Part shown: positions 23,548 to 29,338 of the stretch, one piece after another | How the letters are laid out: each line of letters opens with the position of its first letter | Position numbering within the stretch: position 1 is the stretch's first letter | Assembly: GCA_002381185.1 (NCBI GenBank) | Contig: DFOA01000026.1 | Coordinates: 1-29,338 of the forward strand | DNA from: Firmicutes bacterium UBA3553 | GTDB taxonomy: Bacteria; Bacillota; Clostridia; Tissierellales; Sedimentibacteraceae | DNA: 29,338 bases | Direction of reading: 5' to 3' | Translations under genes and position numbers: made by a program | Notes under the pieces: generated by a model | Databases searched by the model: none | Seen by the model: only the letters and a program-made list of their open reading frames with translations | Told to the model about the DNA's origin: nothing

Positions 23548-23584
23548 CACTGGTTCCTTGGCGGATGGTTATTTATCTCGAAAA

Positions 23585-23608
23585 CGGATTACTGGCATCC
23601 GATTTTTT
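23585..23608 (+). terminator. Terminator-like hairpin in the gene-free stretch
   Basis: CGGAT (23585-23589) pairs with ATCCG (23597-23601) around a 7-nt loop and is followed by ATTTTTT. An AAAA run on the 5' side allows the reverse strand to act too. No gene to its left in the plus direction is visible. Confidence 0.35.
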
Positions 23609-23707
23609 GAAACCTGACCTCCACTCTTAGAAAATTAAAAAGGCATCATCTTTGTTCGGCATACCGTAGTGCTGCTACAACTTTACCAGTCAGTAAAAAT
23701 TGTGCGC

Positions 23708-23747
23708 AATAAAACTTTCAAACTTGTTGTAGTTTGAGAGCTTTATT
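23708..23747. terminator. Long hairpin, possible terminator
   Basis: AATAAAACTTTCAAAC (23708-23723) pairs with GTTTGAGAGCTTTATT (23732-23747) with one mismatch and one wobble around an 8-nt loop. There is no direct U-tract. It may end transcription entering from the toxin operon together with the next hairpin. Confidence 0.4.
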
Positions 23748-23775
23748 CTGAACAATTCACAGTAAAATTTGCACT

Positions 23776-23820
23776 TCAAAGCAAATGTATATGGTAAGGT
23801 ATCATATACATTTGCTTTGA
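23776..23820 (-). terminator. 18-bp perfect hairpin after the immunity-like gene
   Basis: TCAAAGCAAATGTATATG (23776-23793) pairs perfectly with CATATACATTTGCTTTGA (23803-23820) around a 9-nt loop. It lies 23 nt past the stop of the immunity-like gene. No U-tract follows directly, so it may be a 3'-end stabiliser as much as a terminator. Confidence 0.5.
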
Positions 23821-23843
23821 TAATATTTCATCATATTTGAATA

Positions 23844-24116
23844 CTACATGTTCGATAATTTGTCAGCAATATCATTACTCTTCAAGTTGATAATGCTATC
23901 ATAATGCTGTTCTAAAAAAACATTACCTTCTTCAGTCAGCAAACGTTCATGTAAAGATACACTTACATCAATACCGTTCTCCATAACTTCTTTACCTTCA
24001 TCGCTAAGCATATTTTTTGACTTCAAAACAGTAAAAACCACTACAAATTTTTCAATGACTTCCTTCGTATTTTCTCCTCCATCGATATGCCATTTAGCTT
24101 TATCATATATTTTCAT
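23844..24116 (-). CDS. Probable immunity protein
   Basis: The protein is 90 aa from the ATG at 24114-24116, preceded by AAAGGAG at 8 nt. Upstream in-frame ATGs lie inside the toxin-like gene and have no site. It is an acidic, soluble helical protein beginning MKIYDKAKWHIDGGE and including LHERLLTEEGNVFLEQHYDS. It starts 1 nt after the stop of the nuclease-toxin-like gene, the classical order of toxin then immunity. The general size and acidic character fit immunity proteins of polymorphic toxin systems. I cannot name the family, and neutralisation of the neighbour is inferred. Confidence 0.65.
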   Translation of the reverse strand: MKIYDKAKWHIDGGENTKEVIEKFVVVFTVLKSKNMLSDEGKEVMENGIDVSVSLHERLLTEEGNVFLEQHYDSIINLKSNDIADKLSNM

Positions 24117-24117
24117 T

Positions 24118-24690
24118 TTATTCTCTCCTTTCAATTCTAGTATGAACATCATCTGATATCCTAACTAAATTGCCATCTGAATCTTTAACGTAATTACCAC
24201 CATTTTCTCTAATACGATCTTCTTTTGCTGTTTGCTCAGTTTTATCTGCAGTTTTTGATGTAACTTCTATTGAATCTACTACTTTTCCATCCTTTATTAC
24301 AACATAATCAATACGTCTCGCTTCACCAGTAACCGGATCTTTTACAATATTGCCATTTTCATCTCTCAAATACACCTCTGAAAGTATTATGTATCCATCA
24401 CTTTCAGGGTATTTTTTTTGAAGTTCATCGAGTACCTCTGCTTCTCTCTTCAAACCATCTATTTTATTCTGAATTGGCAACTTTGCTTCCTGAACGTCAG
24501 TTGAATTCACTATTTCATTGCTACTTTCAAACGAGTCATTTTTGGTATTATCACTAATAACTGCTAAAGGTTTATCATAATCGCTCATCGGTTTATCGAA
24601 AACTTTACCCTCGCCTAACTTACTTAGTGGGCATTCCAAAAAACGTTTCAATGAACTTTCGTTAACTTCATTGAATTGAGTAAAATTCAT
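24118..24690 (-). CDS. PD-(D/E)XK nuclease-like polymorphic-toxin protein
   Basis: The protein is 190 aa from the ATG at 24688-24690 (AAGGGGTG site 8-10 nt upstream). Residues 1-70 are a low-complexity polar leader (FDKPMSDYDKPLAVISDN). Residues 75-190 resemble the C-terminal toxin domain of polymorphic toxins: REAEVLDELQKKYP, SEVYLRDENGNIVKDPVTGE, RRIDYVV (D128), IEVTSK (E142, K146) and TRIERRE at the end. The order E-D-E-x-T/K fits a restriction-endonuclease fold. The toxin end here stands alone instead of fused to a large secreted carrier. It starts 2 nt after the ATPase stop and is followed 1 nt later by a probable immunity gene, which supports the toxin reading. Confidence 0.7.
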   Translation of the reverse strand: MNFTQFNEVNESSLKRFLECPLSKLGEGKVFDKPMSDYDKPLAVISDNTKNDSFESSNEIVNSTDVQEAKLPIQNKIDGLKREAEVLDELQKKYPESDGYIILSEVYLRDENGNIVKDPVTGEARRIDYVVIKDGKVVDSIEVTSKTADKTEQTAKEDRIRENGGNYVKDSDGNLVRISDDVHTRIERRE

Positions 24691-24692
24691 AT

Positions 24693-27600
24693 TTAAACAC
24701 CCCTTTCTTTCACGGAATCTACCCACTGCATATATAAACGCTCACGAACTTCTGATTCATCTTGCCCACAGCTAAGATCCTTCATTAAGCACTGACTGAT
24801 AGCAAAAACAACATTGTCCGTAGCTTTAGGAATAAACTGATGGACAATATCCGCTAACTTATCCGTCAATTCAAAATTGTCAGCCGAACTTACAACGCAG
24901 TTTTCTACTTGTGTACGAACACCTAAAAGGTCTGTTATACGACGTGATAGTTTTCGTAAGTTTTCGTCATTCCATATGGAAAGATTCCCGTTAGTTTCAA
25001 ACTCAGCAAGTTGCTCTTCAATAAACTCACGATTGCGAGATGACAATCCAAGCAAATTCATGCCCCTTTCTATTTCACTTACATCAAAATCCAATCGTTC
25101 TCTAACTCTGCCTTGAATTAATAATGACAAAATTTGCTCTTGTAACCGTACTGTATCAGATACTTTATTGTTCTCTGTACTACCATATGGCTTTTCAGAT
25201 ATGTTACATTTGTTCACCTTAACTAAAACTGGCTCTATCCAGTCATTTTGATAAATAGCAGCAACACCTCGCTCGAGTTTAGTTAATTCTTCAATTTGCT
25301 CTTTATTAAGGCTTGCAGCAAGTCCTACAAGCTCACGGTCACTTTGTTCTGGCAACCGTAATATTATCTTTGTATTAGTATTGCGAATAACTGATAAGTC
25401 CAAAAGCCCAGGTGATTGATCTGCAATAATGAAACCCTCTCCATATGTACGCATCTCAGCTATTGAATTAGCTAATAGTTCAACCGACTTGCCAAGTAAA
25501 TTTGAACTTTCTGATAATTGTTCTGTAGATGTACGTTTAAGAAGATTATGTGCTTCCTCAAGCACTGTGATATGAGTTAGTGGACTATTCGTCCTTCCAG
25601 AACTCATCCGATATTCATTTAATCTCATCACAAGCACACCCATAATAAGCGACTTTGTTTCCATCGAACCAACACGGCTCAAATCAACAATTACGCTCTT
25701 ATCGAATAATTCCTCATCAGTCAAATCGTCATTACAGAATATCAGACCATTCAGCCCATTAGTCAGTGATCGTACGCGAGTACATAGTGCACCTGAGTAG
25801 TCTCCTTTACTGTCAGAAGAGTATTTTGAATCATTTATGACGCTTTCTATTTGCTCTAATAAATCAGCAAAATTGGGATAAACATTTCCCTTTGAGTTTT
25901 CTGATGTGCTTATATTCCAACCTGAAGCAATATAAGCTTTCTCCATCGCTTCTTTCAAAATAGCAGGCATTGCTGCATACATTGGCCAACATACATTAAA
26001 TATCTCAACAAGTCTATCCAAATGCTCTAAAACATGGATATCTGTTGGGAACCGAAATGGGTTAATCTTCAACAACGAAGATTTCTTCGGATTCGTTCCA
26101 TACACTGCCACATCAGAAAATTGTCCAAAGACATTCTTATACTCACCTTTGGCTGGTTCTACAACTAGAAACGGAATACTGTAAACCTTTCTTAACTGAT
26201 TGAGGATTTCGTATACAGTATTACTCTTCCCTGATCCAGTGGAGCCCGTAACAAATGTATGCATTGTCAGCGAATCACGGTCGAGACGAACTTCAGTGTC
26301 ATTCTCTTCACCCATGCTGAACACTTTTCCTAAAACAAAGTCTCGTCCGTTACTTATATGGTTATATTTAACAACTTCTTTTCCGAAGTCAGCATGTTCA
26401 ATTACAGGAAAACCACATACAGATTTTCTTGGTAGTCCCATTTGGATTGCAAGTTCATTTCCACTAATGAGCGATGCTGCTGTTACAGGCACGGTAACTG
26501 AATCAGACCGATACTCGAAAACAGGGTGGATAAAGTTAGCAATATATTCGCGGAGCAAGGGTAGCTGCTTAGAGTTGGCTCGTCCCCAAAAGTTAATTGC
26601 AGATGTTTCAACTCCAGACCTTTCTCCTTTCATAAGAGCTTTGTAAGTGCCTGCTGCCATTTCAGCAGTTTCTTGACTATCAGATAGAAAATAAGCTGCA
26701 CACTCCCACATCCCGAGGCTTTCGCACTCATCTATGCGTTTCAGTTGCTTATCAATACGTTCAAGTGTGTTAATAAGCGTTTTGTTTTGCATAGTAAGTT
26801 GCATATTATCACTCGTTCCAGATGTTAATCCTCTTGTATTCGTATTAGATTCAGTTATGTTTTCATTGACTGTATCAGATACACCATGAGTTTCAGATGA
26901 GCTTTCACTAATACTTTCACTCTCAGAAACTCCTTTAGTTTTTGAGCCTGATGGAATGGCTCCCATAGCTATGCCTCCCGCAAGTAAACTGGTGCCACCA
27001 GTAGCTGGAGCGGCAACAATGCTCGCTACGGCTACAAGACCTTTAACAACACTAGAACCAACACCAGGACTTGTTTTTGATTCATTGGTAGTAATGTTTT
27101 GTGAATAGCTTGTTCCCTTTTGATTTGACATGTTTGTCGTGTGCGATGATCCCTTACTTGTCCCACTTGAGAACGCATTAGAAATATTGAAAGCAATATT
27201 CGTGCCGTAACTCAATTGCATATTCGCAAAAGGAGAAAGGTTGGTATATACAGTTTCATAAGCGCGGCGCGTTTCAGCAAGTTGCTCAGTCGGCGTGCTC
27301 TTTGCCAATACCACGGCTGTATAGCGTTGTCCTTGCATCGCGAGTGCGAGTTTCTCAAGCCCTTGAATAAACCTCTCATTATCATTAAACTCCTCGTCTT
27401 TATTCTGTGCAACGCAAGATACAACAGCAATATTCTTTGATTGTATATCCTCAATGAACTTCTCCGCTTGCGGATCAAGTAAGTCAATCGTTTTAACGCC
27501 GGGAAACTGTCCACTAAGAGCATTCCGCAACGTATCTTTGAGGGATTTAGTTGTTCGTTTATCATCAAGCGAACGAACTCCCATATAAAAATTAGTATTT

Positions 27601-27965
27601 TGTCCGTTGCTATCGGCAACAATAAACACACCACAGTTAAGGTTCTGTACAGCATTGAACACTGAGGCAAATTTGTAAGTAGAATATTCATCTTTTTGAT
27701 AAACCATTTCAGTTATCTTAAACAAGCGAATATCGCTGATTTGCTTTAAACTATCGTCAAGCGGTATTATCTCCAAATCAGTTAGTTTAGTAAGATAGTT
27801 CTTAAGAACAATATCATCAACAAGGTTTCCAGCCTCGGCAAGATTATCTTGTAGCAAGTCATAACTAGGTACATTACTCTTAGTTTGTGCCTGTTGTAAC
27901 GAAATATTATTCTCCAATATTGTTGCATCTTGCTTTTTCCCTGTTAGATCAACAAAATCGTTCAA
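24693..27965 (-). CDS. HerA/VirB4-like ATPase with membrane hairpin
   Basis: This 1090-aa protein starts at TTG (27963-27965, AGGAG site). The N-terminal third (to about residue 290) resembles VirB4/TraC-type leader regions (FYMGVRSLDD, LRNALSGQFPGVKTIDL). A hydrophobic hairpin at about 306-336 (GLVAVASIVAAPATGG ... LLAGGIAMGAI) could insert into a membrane. It sits within a serine/threonine-rich linker to about 385. The ATPase core has Walker A GSTGSGKSNT (about 575), Walker B ITVLEEAHN (about 800) and DQSPGLLDLSVIRN with NTKIILRLPE, as in HerA/VirB4 motors. It would be a hexameric pump for DNA or protein. It is flanked by a glycine-zipper protein gene and a toxin-like gene, within 4 nt and 2 nt. 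Confidence 0.88.
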   Translation of the reverse strand: MNDFVDLTGKKQDATILENNISLQQAQTKSNVPSYDLLQDNLAEAGNLVDDIVLKNYLTKLTDLEIIPLDDSLKQISDIRLFKITEMVYQKDEYSTYKFASVFNAVQNLNCGVFIVADSNGQNTNFYMGVRSLDDKRTTKSLKDTLRNALSGQFPGVKTIDLLDPQAEKFIEDIQSKNIAVVSCVAQNKDEEFNDNERFIQGLEKLALAMQGQRYTAVVLAKSTPTEQLAETRRAYETVYTNLSPFANMQLSYGTNIAFNISNAFSSGTSKGSSHTTNMSNQKGTSYSQNITTNESKTSPGVGSSVVKGLVAVASIVAAPATGGTSLLAGGIAMGAIPSGSKTKGVSESESISESSSETHGVSDTVNENITESNTNTRGLTSGTSDNMQLTMQNKTLINTLERIDKQLKRIDECESLGMWECAAYFLSDSQETAEMAAGTYKALMKGERSGVETSAINFWGRANSKQLPLLREYIANFIHPVFEYRSDSVTVPVTAASLISGNELAIQMGLPRKSVCGFPVIEHADFGKEVVKYNHISNGRDFVLGKVFSMGEENDTEVRLDRDSLTMHTFVTGSTGSGKSNTVYEILNQLRKVYSIPFLVVEPAKGEYKNVFGQFSDVAVYGTNPKKSSLLKINPFRFPTDIHVLEHLDRLVEIFNVCWPMYAAMPAILKEAMEKAYIASGWNISTSENSKGNVYPNFADLLEQIESVINDSKYSSDSKGDYSGALCTRVRSLTNGLNGLIFCNDDLTDEELFDKSVIVDLSRVGSMETKSLIMGVLVMRLNEYRMSSGRTNSPLTHITVLEEAHNLLKRTSTEQLSESSNLLGKSVELLANSIAEMRTYGEGFIIADQSPGLLDLSVIRNTNTKIILRLPEQSDRELVGLAASLNKEQIEELTKLERGVAAIYQNDWIEPVLVKVNKCNISEKPYGSTENNKVSDTVRLQEQILSLLIQGRVRERLDFDVSEIERGMNLLGLSSRNREFIEEQLAEFETNGNLSIWNDENLRKLSRRITDLLGVRTQVENCVVSSADNFELTDKLADIVHQFIPKATDNVVFAISQCLMKDLSCGQDESEVRERLYMQWVDSVKERGV

Positions 27966-27969
27966 AATC

Positions 27970-28548
27970 TCACTCTCCTTTCGTAATTACTGTTACAGCA
28001 ACAGTCCCAGCAACTGCACCTATTGCAACGCCACCAATGACAGAAACACTAGCTATTGTCGCTATTGTACCACCTGCTACAGCTCCTATTATTGCACCAC
28101 CAATAATTTTTGTTCCCCTACTAAAATCATTACCTTGGTTAGGGTTTTCCTTCTTTTGTCGGTCAGTATAATGCGTGTAAGTTTGCCCACTAGCTTTTTC
28201 ATTGTCAGAAACCCGTTTACTATTAGGATGTCTTTCGTAAGAATTAATTGCTGAAGGACGTTGATACTTAACGACATCTTGCAAGTGTTTAACACGCTCG
28301 GGTGAGAAATTGTTTACAATTTGAACCATAAGGTCGTTCATATAGGAATCATTCCACATATTCTTGTCATAATTCAGATTTCTCCCATCATGCGTGTCAT
28401 ATAATCCTGATAAATCTTGTGCTGCATTGTTCATTGCATTAAACTCAGAAAAGGTAGGATCATTCAGTATACTATCCTTCATCATTATGCGAACACGGCG
28501 TACATTACCTGCAGAAACAGCTTCTTTGAATGCATTAGTTAATGCCAT
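27970..28548 (-). CDS. Glycine-zipper membrane protein
   Basis: The protein is 192 aa from the ATG at 28546-28548, with AAGGAGG 8 nt upstream; the upstream frame start at 28605 overlaps the previous gene and lacks a site. The first 140 residues are polar and helical (ALTNAFKEAVSAGNVRRVRI ... SPERVKHLQDVV ... GQTYTHYTDRQKKENPNQG). The C-terminal 45 residues are a glycine-rich hydrophobic hairpin (IIGGAIIGAVAGGTIATI ... GGVAIGAVAGTVAVTVI), a glycine-zipper pattern known from pore- or membrane-perturbing proteins. It follows the coiled-coil gene by 13 nt and precedes the ATPase by 4 nt, so it may be a membrane partner of the motor. I do not recognise a named family. Confidence 0.7.
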   Translation of the reverse strand: MALTNAFKEAVSAGNVRRVRIMMKDSILNDPTFSEFNAMNNAAQDLSGLYDTHDGRNLNYDKNMWNDSYMNDLMVQIVNNFSPERVKHLQDVVKYQRPSAINSYERHPNSKRVSDNEKASGQTYTHYTDRQKKENPNQGNDFSRGTKIIGGAIIGAVAGGTIATIASVSVIGGVAIGAVAGTVAVTVITKGE

Positions 28549-28561
28549 AATAATAGCCTCC

Positions 28562-29317
28562 TTATATTTCAAGTATTTCTTCAACTTTTGTTTTGATTTG
28601 TTCAAGCCATTTTAGTTTGCGTTCAGATTCAGCAATTCGCTCCTCAGCTTTTTTCTGATTGGTAGCATAACTTTCTAACTCGGCAAGTTTAGCTTTGAGT
28701 ATATCGTCAAGCCTCTTGAATTCAGCATTAAAACGCTCTACAATACGTTTAGACTGCTTAAGCGCATATTTCTTTGCATTATCGCCGTTATCGTACAAGT
28801 ATTCCTGTAAAGGTGCGAGATATTCTTGTGCGAGATGCGAGCCATCAACGTATTGTACCATTTTGTATTTAACACGCTCTTCTTTTTTCATACCAAAAAT
28901 TTTATCTCTTAATCCCCAACCGAATATAGGTTTTCTTGGCACAGGAATCCATTCAGTTCCATCTTCAACCTTTTTCGTTCTGGTAAATTTATTAATGGAT
29001 AAATCATCTGCTATTACTGTTCCACTCATGAGTTTCAATGGATCAATAGAAATACTGCTTAAATTTGCCAAATCAATTTCCTCAGTCAAGGAAGCCAACT
29101 TACTGCGATATTCTTCAAGAAGTGTATTGCTTGTCTTAATCAGACTTTCGCGAATAAGTTCATCTATTTCTACTTCAAAATCAGGTTCTAGTTTTTTTGC
29201 AAACTTTTCTAAACGTTCCATTTCATCTTTTGCATCATCTATGTCAAGTTCTTCATCACGCAAATCATCTATTTTTTTAGTGATTCGAACTTGAAACTTT
29301 TTAATAATCTCTTCCAC
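28562..29317 (-). CDS. Coiled-coil protein resembling a dynamin-like stalk
   Basis: This 251-aa protein begins at GTG (29315-29317), directly after a TAA in the same frame. No Shine-Dalgarno is visible, so reinitiation after an upstream gene ending at 29320 is likely. Two long coiled-coil regions (about residues 1-80 and 170-251) flank a short segment PRKPIFGWGLRDKIFG. The end, AEERIAESERKLKWLEQIKT then ILEI, resembles the C-termini of bacterial dynamin-like proteins. There is no GTPase motif in this frame; the GTPase, if any, would lie to the right of the window. It is the first visible gene of the ATPase-toxin operon. The similarity is by pattern only. Confidence 0.6.
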   Translation of the reverse strand: MEEIIKKFQVRITKKIDDLRDEELDIDDAKDEMERLEKFAKKLEPDFEVEIDELIRESLIKTSNTLLEEYRSKLASLTEEIDLANLSSISIDPLKLMSGTVIADDLSINKFTRTKKVEDGTEWIPVPRKPIFGWGLRDKIFGMKKEERVKYKMVQYVDGSHLAQEYLAPLQEYLYDNGDNAKKYALKQSKRIVERFNAEFKRLDDILKAKLAELESYATNQKKAEERIAESERKLKWLEQIKTKVEEILEI

Positions 29318-29338
29318 TTATTGATTTACAATGAAAAC

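Larger units (their letters stand above)
23237..23843. other. Gene-free stretch with remnants and hairpins
   Basis: No intact gene is visible in about 600 bp. Contents include: a diverged copy of the 14028-14071 repeat (23242-23285); a short minus frame at about 23349-23450 ending in INELLIK after YIPLEGEFNGIFVSI, perhaps a remnant; a decayed methyltransferase-like end (23479-23547); a terminator-like hairpin at 23585-23608; and two strong hairpins at 23708-23747 and 23776-23820. It forms a boundary between the ChrB operon and the ATPase-toxin operon. Confidence 0.5.

Noticed and set aside
26200..26646. Rightward frame of 148 codons inside the ATPase gene
   Set aside because: Lies opposite the Walker A region of a strongly supported gene and has no start signal.
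27212..27691. Leftward frame of 159 codons inside the ATPase gene
   Set aside because: Same strand but another frame of the ATPase gene; composition is not protein-like and it lacks a start site.
28695..29294. Rightward open frame of 199 codons opposite the coiled-coil gene
   Set aside because: Serine/leucine-rich translation antisense to a frame with clear coiled-coil pattern; no ribosome binding site.
1..29338. CRISPR arrays, tRNA or rRNA genes
   Set aside because: No regularly spaced repeats, no CCA-ending cloverleaf and no rRNA-like conserved segments were seen by eye.

Overview
The window is AT-rich DNA with strong AGGAGG-type ribosome binding sites, short intergenic gaps, OmpR-type two-component systems and Gram-positive-style envelope genes. 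This fits a low-GC Firmicute, most likely a member of the Clostridia. The genus cannot be fixed from the sequence. No rRNA, tRNA or CRISPR array was seen.

Layout. (1) 1-3740 is the edge of an integrative mobile element: the N-terminus of a large serine recombinase running off the left edge, a SHOCT-like small protein, a sigma-region-4-like protein whose Shine-Dalgarno is buried in a long hairpin, an ArpU-like regulator, and a divergent XRE repressor / ImmA-type metallopeptidase pair. (2) 3779-3959 holds a decayed gene fragment. (3) 4069-11554 is one leftward envelope-stress cluster. It encodes two GT4 glycolipid synthases flanking a TVP38/VTT membrane protein, then a sensor kinase and OmpR-type regulator, then a secreted protein and a BcrAB-like ABC exporter behind a promoter with 11-bp-phased repeats. 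(4) 11972-13995 runs rightward: a DedA protein and an oligosaccharide flippase. (5) 14107-21157 runs leftward: an ABC ATPase, two ABC-2 permeases with a NEW3-type membrane protein between them, a calcium-repeat lipoprotein, then a second two-component system and a PepSY protein. (6) 21415-23236 is a ChrB-domain protein plus MFS transporter under a promoter overlapped by a 40-bp palindrome. (7) 23237-23843 is a gene-free stretch with gene remnants, hairpins and a repeat shared with position 14028. (8) 23844-29317 is a tightly packed leftward operon, visibly less AT-rich than its neighbours. It encodes a dynamin-stalk-like coiled-coil protein, a glycine-zipper membrane protein, a 1090-aa HerA/VirB4-like ATPase, a PD-(D/E)XK nuclease-toxin-like protein and a probable immunity protein.

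How the parts may work together. Regions 3-5 look like cell-surface maintenance: glycolipid anchor synthesis, envelope sensing and export. Region 8 is the best candidate for an undescribed system. A pumping ATPase, membrane-associated partners and a toxin/immunity-like pair in one operon suggest toxin delivery or a defence system. The operon arrangement is seen directly; the function is inferred.
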